The notes: generated by a model not told the origin, from the letters alone. DNA of 64,000 bases from Phylloscopus collybita (GCA_027886175.1 JAJNNQ010000028.1:2911001-2975000); one strand, 5' to 3'; shown: positions 42,801-54,560, numbered from the stretch's first letter. A program made the numbers and translations.

Positions 42801-44232
42801 ATCGGCAACTTTCGTTGAGGTTGCTGTAGTTTTTCCCTCTAACCACAAGATGGCGGAGTCGCCACACTGATCAGCAGCAACTGTCGTGGTGGCTGCTGTA
42901 GTTCTTCGCTCCAGGCTCCAGATGGCGATGTCGCTGTACTGGTCCTTGGTTCCTTGCATTGCGGTTGCTGTAGTTTTTCCCTCCAACCACGAGATGGTGC
43001 AATCGCCCCACTGATCAGCAGCGACTGTCCTGGTGGCTGCTATAGTTCTTCGCTCCAGGCACCAGATGGCGCTGTCGCTCCACTGGTCACTGGCGACTTT
43101 TGTTTCGGTTGCTGTACTTTTTCCCTCCAACCATGAGATGGCACAGTCGCCCTACTGATCAGCGGCGACTGTCGTGGTGGCTGCTGTAGTTCTTCGTTCC
43201 AGGCTCCAGATGATGCTGTCGCTCCACTGGTCCCCGGTGACTTTCGTTGTGGTTCTGTAGTTTTTCCACCCGACCACGAGATGGCGCAGTCGCCCCACTG
43301 ATCTGCGGCGACTGTCGTGGTGGCTGCTGTAGTTCTTCGCTCCATGCACCGGATGGTGCTGTTACCCCAGTGGTCCCTGGTGATTTGTGTTGCGGTTGCT
43401 GTAGCTGTTCCCTCCAACAATGAGATGGTGCAGTTTCCCCACTGATGAGCGGCGACTGTCCTGGTGGCTGCTGTACTTCTACGCTCCAGGCACCGGATTG
43501 CACTGTTGCTCCAGTGGTTGCCGGCGACTTTCGTTGCGGTTGCTGTAGTCTTTCCCTCCAACCATGAGATGGCGCAGTTGCTCCACTGATCAGCGCTGAC
43601 TGTCGTGGTGGCTGTTGTAGTTCTTCGCTCCAGGCACCAGATGGCGATGTCGCTCCACTGGTCCCCGGCAACTTTTGTTGCAGTTGTTTTAGTTTTTCCC
43701 TCCAACTACGAGATGGCGCTGTCGCTGCACTGCTCCCTGGCGGCTTGCATTGTAGTTGCTGTAGTTTTTCCACCCGACCACGAGATGGCGCAGTTGCCCC
43801 ACTGATCAGCGGTGACTGTCGTGGTGGCTGCTGTTGTTCTTTGCTCCGGGCACCAGATGGTGCAGTCGCCCCACTGATCAGCGGTGACTGTGGTGGTGGC
43901 TGCTGTAGTTCTTCACTCGAGGCACCAGATGGTGCAGTCACCCCACTGGTCCCTGGTGACTTTTGTTGCGGTTGCTGTAGTTTTTCCCTCTGAACACGAG
44001 ATGGCGCAGTCGCCCCACTGATTGGCGGCGACTGTCGTGGTGGCTGCTGGAGTTCGCTCTAGGCCCAGATGGCGCTGTCGCTCCACTGGTCCCTGGCGAC
44101 TTGCGTTGTGGTTGCTGTAGTTTTTCCCTCCAACCACGAGATGGCGCAGTCGCCCCACTGATCAGCGGCGACTGTCGTGGTGGCTGCTTCAGTTTTTTGT
44201 TCCAGGCAGCAGATGGCGCTGTCGCCTCATGC
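39868..44232 (+). repeat. 72/144-bp satellite array with CTCF/YY1-like motifs
   Basis: About 60 monomers of 72 bp in alternating A and B types, giving a 144-bp dimer. A type: GTTCTTCGCTCCAGGCACCA then GATGGCGCTGTCGCTCCACT. B type: GTTTTTCCCTCCAACCACGA then GATGGCGCAGTCGCCCCACT. All are in one orientation. B carries CCACGAGATGGCGC, which fits the CTCF core CCANNAGRKGGCRS exactly; A differs from it at the first base. AGATGGCG also resembles a YY1 core. Because 144 is a codon multiple, frames stay open on both strands for 150-260 codons; these are not taken as genes. Confidence 0.95.
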
Positions 44233-44235
44233 AGC

Positions 44236-45920
44236 AGACCCTCCGTGTCTAACCCCAACATTCCTGCTAACAACTCAAAAGTACTTTCTGTCTCTGATTT
44301 CTTTTCTACCTTTTCTTCATTTCGAACCTTTACTTTTCGTTTCGCACCCACGCTTTCAGAGGCAGCAGCAACACTGAGAGCACGGTGGCCTATACTTTTG
44401 ATAGCTGCGGCCAAGCTTTTTTCTTGTTTGGCCAGCGCCCACAGATCCTCCTCTCCGAGGGCGGATCCTCGATGGATCGCTCCGCCCTGGCCACGCCCTG
44501 GCCTTGCCTGCGCTGCTTCAGTTCCTGGGGGGGGCAGCCTCTGCTGCTCCTCCCCCCGGAGCCTCTGCTCCCGGAGCCACCGCCCCCGGAGCCGCCCCAT
44601 CCCGCATGTCACCTCTGCCCGGACTCCGCCCCAATGGACCTGAGCTCACGTTCAGCAAAGCAGACGCACCCTGACCCGCGCTGCTCCCCGTAGCTTGCGT
44701 CATTCCCACTTGACGAGCCGCTAACGCCGACCCTGCCGCCATTGTCCCAGTTTCCGCGCACTCCGCTGTGCCCTGGCTCAGCACGTCCCCCAAGCCCTCC
44801 CAAACGCGTTCCTGCCCGCGCGGTTTCCACGGAACCCCACCTTCCTCCACCGCCCCGCGCATCCCCAGCCCGTCGCTTGCCATTTCCCTCCCCCGCCCCA
44901 CTATCTCCGAGGAAAGGGGAAGCACCGGAGGGCTGTTGCGCGGCGTCGAAGGGGGGCTGAACGGGCTCCTTGTTGGGCTAGATTCTCGACTCTCCCATCC
45001 CCCCTCCTGGGGTGCGTCTCCTGCCTCCGCAGGGCACGCCTCGAAAGAGAGCATGTCCTGATCTTCCTCCTCACTGGAGTGTATTAAAAGCTTTAAGTTC
45101 CCCGGGACAAATTTTGGGAAATCGTCTAACTCAATGCCTTTGTTCCCTTGTGTGGAAAGCTGCTGATCCCCCGCTGCTTCCGAGACAGGCTGTCATCTCT
45201 AATCTGTCTCCTGCAGGAGACCCTTTAACCGCTGGGTGATGGCCAACACCTGTCTCTGCTAGTAACCGACTAGCAGAGGAGTCACCTTGTTCATCCCCCT
45301 CCCCCCGCGGTAGGTCAGGGAAAGGAATTCCTATGCTTTGCCCTGTGACTGCTTTTAACATAACTCTCGCAGCCGTCACGAGTTTCAAAGCTATCTTGTC
45401 CTTTTGAGTCGCCTGATGATATAATTCCCTGTTTGCCTCTTGCCAAAACCCCGGTTCAAATAACACTGTTGTCTCACAGAAAGGTTAATTACATCTCACC
45501 CAGAGCAGTAACGAATGGAGCTCTTTTTCTGTGAGACCCGCAGGGTGAGCTGAAACAATCCCCTGCAAGGCAGACAGCAAGCTGAGCTGCTCCTGGGACA
45601 GGGACATAATTCCCCCCATCGTGTGATCTTGTATCTCAACTGGTCTTACCACTGAAAGAACCAAAGTGCAGGTGCTTTCCGGTTCAGCTCGGAGGTTCCC
45701 GATCACCGACCAGCATTTGACAGGACGATGAACTCCAGGGCCCTTGGAAATCCGTCTGTCTGAGATGAACCTGAGATCAGCTGCTCTCGTCCTTTTCTTC
45801 CTTCTCTGGTCTTCAGTTCAGATGATGGCAATTCGGCTCCTCGGCTTCTGGGGGCTTCTTGCTGGCTTCTGAGGACTCTTCTGGACGAAGGACTTCCCTG
45901 GGCGACGCCCACCCAGGGAC
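44236..45920 (-). pseudogene. Degraded retroviral gag fragment (class II-like)
   Basis: Reverse-strand frames read from about 45700 down to 44236. A matrix-like N-terminal part (with KELHSLLLWVR) is interrupted by an early TAA, then continues (FWQEANRELYHQATQKDKIA) as in betaretrovirus-like matrix domains. A Pro/Gly/Arg-rich middle and a Lys/Glu-rich part follow. The frame then runs straight into the 72-bp satellite at 44235, so capsid, pol and env are missing. Stops and frame breaks make it non-functional. Class assignment is by general resemblance only. Confidence 0.5.
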
Positions 45921-45924
45921 GCCA

Positions 45925-46370
45925 GTTCTCGGGGTCTCTGCTTGCCCGAGAATGAGGGTGGTCGTCCTTCGGAAAGCCCTGAGCCACCCACAGAAAAGAT
46001 GAGGAGTCTTCAGATGTTCTTTTTCAAGGTTTCTCTCCTTGTTTATTTTATCTTATCTCTATACTTTTCCCTGAGCTCTGCCAAGGTCTGGACAGCACGG
46101 GCAACAGGTGACGACTGCCCGCCTGCTCCCAGCTCGTCATCTTATATACAGATAATTGCATGTACATTATTTACAATTGTGACCCAATGCATGCACTTGA
46201 CACTAAACAGGTGTTTTCTACTTTGACCCAATCCCTCTAAATCTACTTCATGTTATCACCACTGCACAAAATGGAGACGAAGAGGGAGAAGACTCTAGAG
46301 TAACGCCCAGAATCCTCCATCTTGTCTCTGGTCATTCTTATCTTAAAACCCCTAATGTGAAACTATTAAT
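45925..46370 (-). mobile_element. LTR of the gag fragment, with candidate primer-binding site
   Basis: On the reverse strand a TATATAAG box (about 46143) is followed by AATAAA (about 46033), spacing typical of U3-R-U5. TGGCGTCCCTGGGTGGGC lies just after, close to the expected primer-binding site, near 45910-45927. The outer LTR border is not clear. Confidence 0.5.
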
Positions 46371-46573
46371 ACTTTCTACTAGCTTTGAGGGCTTGCAATT
46401 CATCCCATAGTGTTGGTAATTTTTCCCATGGACTATAATCGAGACCCTTGCCTGCCTGGGGTCCATGCCAGGGTCTGCAACCCCACTGCACAAATCTCAG
46501 ACCCCCCTGTACAGGTTTTAAACCCCCCTGTACAGGTTTCTGTTTCCAGAGGAACACTCTGGACTCCCACAGG

Positions 46574-46652
46574 TCGGGGGTCACTGGGAGGGACTTTTTA
46601 GTCAGCTTTGGAGACAGGGATGTCCAAGATGTGACCCCCTAGGCCCCATCAA
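46574..46652 (+). repeat. Fragment of the 1,709-bp unit
   Basis: GGGGTCACTGGGAGGGA through GATGTGACCCC matches the 1,709-bp unit (for example at 35440-35515) and joins directly to C block copy 2. In the first locus the same two elements are about 1.1 kb apart, so a deletion or recombination created this junction. Confidence 0.85.
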
Positions 46653-46654
46653 AG

Positions 46655-48130
46655 GGGCTGCCTTTGCCCCTGCACCTCCCAGCAAGGCCACAGGACTCAT
46701 TTCCGAGCCCTCTCTGGCCTCTAAATGTAGTCACTGCTTGTCATGTTCAGGTTCTCTGAAGTTCTTTCCCAGGGACCAAAACTGGTAAACAAGGTCATAC
46801 TTTTTAAACTATCTAGTTTTTCACATTTCTCTCCTAAGGAGGGACTTTGCTTGTTGACCCTTGGTATGACCAATGGTTCAAAGGATCCCACCTCTTAGGT
46901 GGGCACATTGTAAAAGGGAATAAAAATAGGTTCTGAGAATAAACCAGCCCCTTTTTAGAGCATCAGCCTTCTGAATCACAATTCCGTGTCTTTCTTTCGT
47001 GTCCAACAGTGACATCTAAACATGGAAAGGTCAAGCCATGTTTCACTAATGAGCAGCGACCTAGTGCAGAACACTCATGAACCTGGTTCTTTCACTACTG
47101 AGGGGATACAAACACAACATCTGGTTTAAACTTTCATCTCAAGGTCAACTTGAGCTCAGGGCCTGTTGTTCAGGTCTTGGGACTTCACCGGTTCCAGCAA
47201 ACTCACAGATGCCCAAGCATTTACACCTCTGATGCTGAAGTTCATGCACCCATTCTGGCTGAACTTTACTTACAGTTGAACTGCAGTCATTCTGCCCTGC
47301 ATCACATTCTGAAATGGACTGGAATGAACTGGGTGAAAGAGCCTGGAAACCATGAAAAACTACTGCGACTGCCATTCCAACACCTCTCCCAGACATCCAG
47401 CTCAAGGAAGCACATCCTGAAGGAGCTGCTTTCCTAAAAGAAACCCCACCCCTGGCAATGCCAGACCACAGGCAAAAGCACCAAACACTGGACACAGGAC
47501 ACACAGTTTTGGGTGCAAAACTGTCACACCTCATGACAAAGGCAAGACAAGGAAAACAGCTCCTCCAGGCAAGGAAAGTTAAATATTCTTTGCCCCAGTG
47601 ATAAAAGCCCCAAAACAGATCACAAACCCAAAAGCAACTGAACCCCAACTGTCCTGAGTTTCATTTGATGTTCAGCACCTTCCCAGACTAGGGACATGTA
47701 AGGCAAGTCTCACACGCCTTTTTCAACCCCTCTGTCCCTGCTTCCTTTTCCCTCAGGCACCATTGTTCAACGCCAGGGCTGAGGCTACCTAAATGCCTTG
47801 AAAAGGAAAGCTTAAGCTAGCAGAAATAATTCACATCACTCAAAAGCTGTCTCCACTTCAAAGAAGTAGTTCTTCAAAACTTGATGGGGTCTGCCATAGA
47901 CATTTTATTATTGAAGTTACTTCATAAATCAGTCAAGAAGACAATTTTTAAAAAGCTGTTTCCTCATTCCATGTTCTTTCCAAGTTAAAGGCTAATTAAA
48001 ATCTTCAGTCTCAGCCCCCAGCCATCCACCACAAAAGATTTAAGGGGGAGAAACAAAGGCAGGAATGTCTCTGTGCTTTCCCAAAGAACACACCCTAAGA
48101 GTACATGTTACATGTTCCCCTCTCACCTGT
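46655..48130 (+). repeat. C block, copy 2
   Basis: Near-identical to 38340-39830. The + frame at 47150-47437 begins like its partner and ends differently because of the 14-bp indel. From 48130 to 48490 there is an A/C-rich spacer with no gene seen. Confidence 0.9.
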
Positions 48131-48489
48131 AAAAAAAACCAAGGCTCAGCAAAACTGATTTATAGAGGAGCTTCTCAAGACAGTTTTCCAGCATGGAGCC
48201 AAAACCCCCACACTCCATCTGAGCAAAATGGAAAACTGACACAGAATACACCCTCATCCCCACCCCTCCCCTCCCCAATATTCAGCACCAAAAAAGGTCA
48301 AAACCAAACCAAATTAAAACCACCTTTGCCTCCCAACCCCACCCCACAAAAAGGCCTTGGGATTCTGAGGCAAACTCCTCTCCCAGCCACGGCCCCTTCC
48401 CCCTGGCCCCTGCCAAGCCCTGGCCACACCCCGGCTGCACCTTGTAGTACATTTCTGTTGGGTTTGTGTCTGAGAAGTGGTATTTGTGC

Positions 48490-48990
48490 TGGAGAGGTGT
48501 TGTAGGGAAGACAGGATGGAATAAATGTGCTCTGGGGATGTGCAAAAAAGGGCTGAATTGCAAGGAAGGGGAGTATTTATAAACTGTCTCCATGTTTCCC
48601 TGTCATCCTGGGCATTTGGATTTAGCCTGGGCTTGTCAGTTAAATCAGAAACAAGCCAACCCAGCTCCTGAACTCTCTACGAATGTTTGAAACACCTCCA
48701 CAGAAAGACAAGTTAGTAGTGATTCCAAAAGCAAAATTGTAAATGAAGGCTAATGATTGCTGGGGAATTTCCTAAGGAGTTATGAACCTCAGGCATGTGG
48801 GATGTTAGAAGCAAAATCTCAATTCCAGCCTTCAGCACCTGCAGGAGAAGAGGGGTCCTTATCCATAACAAAGAAAGCCTGCTGCTGCAGTGTGTCAGCT
48901 GCAGAGCAGGAAGTGTGCAGGGAATGAGTAGCAAATCCCCTCTGCCCCTGCCCTGCCCTCACACTGAGAGTGGCAGAGCCACAGGTGTGA
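48490..48990 (+). repeat. D repeat family, copy 2
   Basis: Matches 30500-30940 closely (GAGTATTTATAAACTGTCTC at about 48570). It has a short extra segment near 48810-48835 absent from copy 1 but partly present in copy 3. It leads straight into the large minisatellite. Confidence 0.85.
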
Positions 48991-51900
48991 GCTGAAGAGG
49001 ATGATGAGCAGACAGGGCCGCCCACAGGTATGAGCTGTTAGGATGATGAGGGGGCAGGGCAGCTCACAGGTGTGAGCTGTTAGGATGATGAGGGACAGGG
49101 CAGCCCACAGGTGTGAGCTGTTAGGTTGATGAGGGGGCAGGGCAGCCCACAGGTGTGAGCTGTTAGGATGATGAGGGGTCAGGGCAGCTCACAGGTGTGA
49201 GCTGTTAGGTTGATGAGGGGGCAGGGCAGCCCACAGGTGTGAGCTGTTAGGATTATGAGGGGACAGGGCAGCCTACAGGTATGAGCTGTTAGGATGATAA
49301 GGGGACAGGGCAGCCCACAGGTTTGAGCTGTTAGGATGATGAGGGACAGGGCAGCTCACAGGTGTGAGCTGTAAGGATGATGAGGGGGTGACTCCTGCCA
49401 GGGGCGGGGTTACTTGAAGAGGGGAGCCTGGGCTCTCTTCAGCATGGAGCTGCTGGAGCAGAGGGCTGAGGAGGTCCGAGAGAGCGCTTCTACGTGCAGC
49501 AGTTCTTAAAGTAGGTGCTGAGGGACAAACCTTTGTGCTCGGAAGCAGCAGGTGAGCCAGGGTGGGTTTGTAGGGGGCACTTTTCTCCTTTCACTTTTCA
49601 ATTTCATCCTGCTAATCCTTTCCCAGTGTCCTTAAAAAAAAAAAAAAAAAAACAACCCCCCCCCCCAAAAAAAAATAAAAACCCAAAAATTGATGATGAG
49701 GGGACAGGGCAGCTCACAGGTGTGAGCTGTTAGGATGATGAGGGGACAGGGCAGCCCACAGGTGTGAGCTGTTAGGATGATGAGGGGGCAGGGCAGCCCA
49801 CAGGTGTGAGCTGTTAGGATGATGAGGGGACAGGGCAGCCCACAGGTGTGAGCTGTTAGGATGATGAGGGGGCAGGGCAGCTCACAGGTGTGAGCTGTTA
49901 GGATGATGAGGGGGTGACTCCTGCCATAGGCGGGGTTAATTGAAGAGGGGAGCCTGGGCTCTCTTCAGCCTGGAGCTGCTGGAGCAGAGGGCTGAGGAGG
50001 TCCGAGAGAGCGCTTCTACGTGCAGCAGTTCTTAAAGTAGGTGCTGAGGGACAAACCTTTGTGCTCGGAAGCAGCAGGTGAGCCAGGGTGGGTTTGTAGG
50101 GGGCACTTTTCTCCTTTCACTTTTCAATTTCATCCTGCTAATCCTTTCCCAGTGTCCTCAAAAAAAAAACCAAAACAAAAAAAACCAAAAAAAAGTAAAA
50201 ACTGATGATGAGAGGACATTGCAGCCCACAGGTGTGAGCTGTTAGGATGAGCAGGGGACAGGGAAGCCCACAGGTGTGAGCTGTTAGGTTGATGAGGGAC
50301 AGGGCAGCCCACAGGTGTGAGCTGTTAGGATGATGAGGGGGCAGGGCAGCTCACATGTGTGAGCTGTTAGGATGATGAGGGGACAGGGCAGCTCCCAGGT
50401 GTGAGCTGTTAGGATGATGAGGGGACAGGGCAGCTCACAGGTGTGAGCTGTTAAGATGATGAGGGGGCAGGGCAGCCCACAGGTGTGAGCTGTTAGGTTG
50501 ATGAGGGACAGGGCAGCCGACAGGTGTCAGCTGTTAGGATGATGAGGGGGCAGGGCAGCTCACAGGCTTGAGCTGTTAGGATGATAAGGGGACAGGGCAG
50601 CCCACAGGTTTGAGCTGTTAGGATGATGAGGGACAGGGCAGCTCACAGGTGTGAGCTGTTAGGATGATGAGGGGGTGACTCCTGCCAGGGGCGGGGTTAC
50701 TTGAAGAGGGTAGCCTGGGCTCTCTTCAGCATGGAGCTGCTGGAGCAGAGGGCTGAGGAGGTCCGAGAGAGCGCTTCTACGTGCAGCAGTTCTTAAAGTA
50801 GGTGCTGAGGGACAAACCTTTGTGCTCGGAAGCAGCAGGTGAGCCAGGGTGGGTTTGTAGGGGGCACTTTTCTCCTTTCACTTTTCAATTTCATCCTGCT
50901 AATCCTTTCCCAGTGTCCTCAAAAAAAAAACCAAAAAATACCCCCCCCCCCAAAAAAAAAATATAAAAACCCAAAAATTGATGATGATGGGACAGGGCAG
51001 CCCACAGGTGTGAGCTGTTAGGATGATGAGGGGGCAGGGCAGCTCACAGGTGTGAGCTGTTAGGATGATGAGGGGGCAGGGCAGCCCACAGGTGTGAGCT
51101 GTTAGGATGATGAGGGGACAGGGCAGCTCACAGGTGTGAGCTGTTAGGATGATCAGGGGGCAGGGCAGCCCACAGGTGTGAGCTGTTAGGATGATGAGGG
51201 GGCAGGGCAGCTCACAGGTGTGAGCTGTTAGGATGATGAGGGGGTGACTCTTGCCAGGGGCGGGGTTACTTGAAGAGGGGAGCCTGGGCTCTCTTCAGCC
51301 TGGAGCTGCTGGAGCAGAGGGCTGAGGAGGTCCGAGGGAGCGCTTGTAAGTGCAGCAGTTCTTAAAGGAGGTGCTGAGGGACAAACCTTTGTGCTCGGAA
51401 GCAGCAGGTGAGCCAGGGTGGGTTTGTAGGGGGGACTTTTCTCCTTTCACTTTTCAATTTCATCCTGCTAATCCTTTCCCAGTGTCCTCAAAAAAAGCAA
51501 AACAAAGCTAAGTAAAAATTGATGATGAGGGGACAGGGCAGCCCACAGGTGTGAGCTGTTAGGATGATGAGGGGGCAGGGCAGCCCACAGGTGTGAGCTG
51601 TTAGGTTGATGAGGGACAGGGCAGCCCACAGGTGTGAGCTGTTAGGATGATGAGGGGACAGGGCAGCCCACAGGTGTGAGCTGTTAGGTTGATGAGGGAC
51701 AGGGCAGCCCACAGGTGTGAGCTGTTAGGATGATGAGGGGGCAGGGCAGCTCACAGGTGTGAGCTGTTAGGATGATGAGGGACAGGGCAGCCCACAGGTG
51801 TGAGCTGTTAGGATGATGAGGGGACAGGGCAGCCTACAGGTATGAGCTGTTAGGATGATGAGGGGACAGGGCAGCTCACAGGTTTGAGCTGTTAGGATGA

Positions 51901-52500
51901 TGAGGGACAGGGCAGCCCACAGGTGTGAGCTGTTAGGATGATGAGGGGACAGGGCAGCCTACAGGTGTGAGCTGTTAGGATGATGAGGGACAGGGCAGCC
52001 CACAGGTGTGAGCTGTTAGGATGATGACGGAGCAGGGCAGCTCACAGGTGTGAGCTGTTAGGATGATGAGGGGGTGACTCCTGCCAGGGGCGGGGCTGCT
52101 TGAAGTGGGGAGCCTGGGCTCTCTTCAGCCTCGAGCTGTTGGAGCAGAGGGTTGAGGAGGTCCGAGGGAGCGCTTCTACGTGCAGCAGTTCTTAAAGGAG
52201 GTGCTGAGGGACAAACCTTTGTGCTCGGAAGCAGCAGGTGAGCCAATGTGGGTCTGTAGGGGGGACTTTTCTCCTTTCACTTTTCAATTTCATCCTGCTA
52301 ATCCTTTCCCAGTGTCCTCAAAAAAAAAACAAAACAAAACAAAACAAAACTAAAAAGTGATGATGAGGGGACAGGGCAGCCCACAGGTGTGAGCTGTTAG
52401 GATGATGAGGGGACAGGACAGCTCACCAGGTATGAGCTGTTAGGATGATGAGGGGGTAGGGCAGCCTACAGGTGTGAGCTGTTAGGATGATGAAGCAACA
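48990..52500 (+). repeat. 41-bp minisatellite in higher-order blocks
   Basis: About 50 monomers of 40-41 bp, GGGGACAGGGCAGCCCACAG followed by GTGTGAGCTGTTAGGATGAT. Monomer runs are separated by five spacers of about 290-320 bp (near 49385, 49915, 50668, 51240 and 52070) that are copies of one sequence. Each spacer ends in an A-rich and sometimes C-rich tail. Monomers carry AGGTGTGA, the T-box half-site, within CACAGGTGTGAGCTG. Confidence 0.92.
49385..49690 (+). other. First exon-like spacer of the minisatellite
   Basis: Representative of five spacers. It contains CTCTCTTCAG, then GAGCTGCTGGAGCAGAGGGC, an inserted stretch with a TAA (TTCTTAAAGTAG) absent from the copy at 31110-31182, and the donor GCAG/GTGAGC. 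The locus-1 version is open (ELLEQRAEEVLRDKPLC); the amplified versions are interrupted. This looks like a broken exon amplified together with the minisatellite. Confidence 0.5.
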
Positions 52501-52850
52501 GGGCTGCTGTAAGAGGTTTTCCTTCAGCTCACTTCAGCATGGAGCTGCTGGAGGAGTGGGGTTTGTGCTGGGCTCCCGGGGGTGAGGGCATCCCACAGAA
52601 GGAATTTGGGCCTGGAGGAGCACATGGATGCACTTGGATGTGGAGCATTGCTTAAAGGAGGTGCCAAGGGACAAACTTTTGTGCTGGGCAGCAGCAGGCA
52701 GGTAAGCCAGTGTGGGTTTGTTAGGGGAATTTTTTCTACTTTCTGTTTTTAACTTCATTTTGCTAATTCCTCCCTCACCCCCCCAGAAAAAAGAAATGGG
52801 GGTTGTGAGAAGAAAAGAACTTTAATTTTTTAACTTTTTCTCTGTTTAGT
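52500..52850 (+). repeat. Diverged last spacer of the D array
   Basis: CTTCAGCATGGAGCTGCTGG and GGAGGTGCCAAGGGACAAAC match the other spacers, with different sequence between them. Transition into the C-depleted segment. Confidence 0.65.
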
Positions 52851-54200
52851 TGTTTTCAGGTGTTTTTTAATAACTTCTAGTACAGTTTTATTTTGTTTGT
52901 AGGTGGTGTACGATAAGGGGTATGGTCTATTTAATGTTACGTTTCTTAGCCTACATACTGATCCGGTTGTTTTCAAATGGAGTTTTGTTGTTGATTATTT
53001 TTTTTGGTGGAGTATTGTATTTTGAAAGGCGATGTTTTCTGAGGTTTACGATGGTGTAATTGGCTGCACCAGGAGGTATAGGGGAGGTTTTTATTTATTA
53101 GGTGGTGGCTTTTTTCATGGTGCCTATGTAGTGTTTGTTTTGGTGGGTTTGAAGAAGTGTGATGTAGTTAATCTGTGAAGGTTTCCTGATATTTATAATT
53201 GGATTGTTGCTTATTATGTTACAGGGGTTTATTTATTTGGCTTCTTTGATTGCAACATATATTTTTTCTTTATGGATAATTTGGAAGGTACTGTTTATGG
53301 TTAAAGTGATCTTTTGATTTTGTGTGTATATATCGGTGGTGTTTTTGTTCTGATGATTTGAGGAATAATATTTGGTGTTGGTAATTTAAGTTTATTTGTG
53401 ATATTTTTATTTTTGTAGTTTGATTTGTTTGTTGTCTTGGTGTTTTTAGTTAGCTTTATTTTTGGCAACGTGGCTATTGATATGGTAGGGTATTTTGGGT
53501 AGGTTTTTTGGGTAGTGATGTCTCTATTTCAGTAGTTTATATTTTTACATGTTGGTCATTAGTTTGGTTTTTTTTAAGTGAATTTTATAGATCATTGGTT
53601 ATTATTTTTGAGTTAGTGTAGAGATAGAGCTTTGATTCTTTTTCTTTAGTCATGGTTACGATTAATGGTACAGTTTTGAGTTTAGTAATTTGGTTTATCT
53701 TTTTTGCTAGTTTTTGTGATTTGTTGTGTGGAATTCTATATGGTTGTTTTTTATTTTTGTTCCATATTTATGATGTGATAAGAACTGTTAGTGAGAAGAT
53801 TGTAGAGCGGTTTGTTTGCTGGGTTGTATGGTGACATTTTTTAGGTTGTGTTTGTTTTGGAGTGTTTTGTTAATGAGATTAAAGTTTTTATTTTTGGGCT
53901 AATTTGTAATTATTGTCCAGATTTCAGAGAGATTTACATATTTTTATAAGTGTGTGCTGTATGAAGAGAATAATTTATTTGTTTTATATGATATTGGTGG
54001 CACGGTCGATAGAGGGCATTTTCGTAGTAGTTATTTTAAATGTTTGAGGTTTTTCGGCACTAAAAAAATATTGCTTTGGAATGGTTGGGGTTTTGGGTAG
54101 GTTGAAATGGGATTTTTAGATTTTATTTTTAATAGGGTTTTCTTAGGTTTTCTTGCAGTTAAAATTTGAGATTTTTTTTCATTGTTAGTAATAGAAATAG
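52850..54200 (+). repeat. C-depleted, T/G-rich segment, copy 2
   Basis: Diverged copy of 31730-33130; GATGTAGTTAATCTGT and ATATTTATAATTGGA occur in both. Again C-poor on the + strand, but it retains several CpGs (TACGAT, GATCCGG, AGGCGATG) at positions that are TG/CA in copy 1. Confidence 0.75.
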
Positions 54201-54235
54201 ATTTTGGGTTTGTACGTAACCAGGATTATAACTTG

Positions 54236-54560
54236 TGGCAGCTTGCATCTGGGAGAAATCCTGCAGCATTTGTAGATTTACTGGGTGAAAGCGCAGTGCT
54301 AGCAATGGGGCTTTAAGCACAAACAGTGGCCCTTTTCCATGGGAAACCAAACTCAGCCCCCAGATTCCCGATGTCAGTTTGTAGGAGCCGTTTGGCACTC
54401 CAAGGGCAGCCAGGCTTCCAACTCGCGGCAGCTTGCATCTGGGAGAAGTCCTCATCCGTTCAGAATTTTAGTGGAATTTCAGCAGGCAGAAGCCCAGTGG
54501 CAGGCATGGGGCATTAGACATCAACAGTGGCCCTTTTTCCATGGGAAACCAAACTCAGCC
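54236..54560 (+). repeat. 190-bp tandem repeat interrupted by a provirus (left part)
   Basis: GCAGCTTGCATCTGGGAGAA recurs near 54240 and 54430, 190 bp apart. The third partial copy continues after the provirus at 60310-60420, so the provirus integrated inside this tandem repeat. Confidence 0.85.

Noticed and set aside
39955..44158. Open frames of 130-260 codons on both strands of the 72-bp array
   Set aside because: The 144-bp dimer equals 48 codons, so any stop-free frame repeats. Several frames are open at once and none has a start or splice context suggesting a gene.
39868..44232. CRISPR-like array
   Set aside because: The DNA is vertebrate and the units are contiguous 72-bp monomers without unique spacers. 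No cas-like genes.
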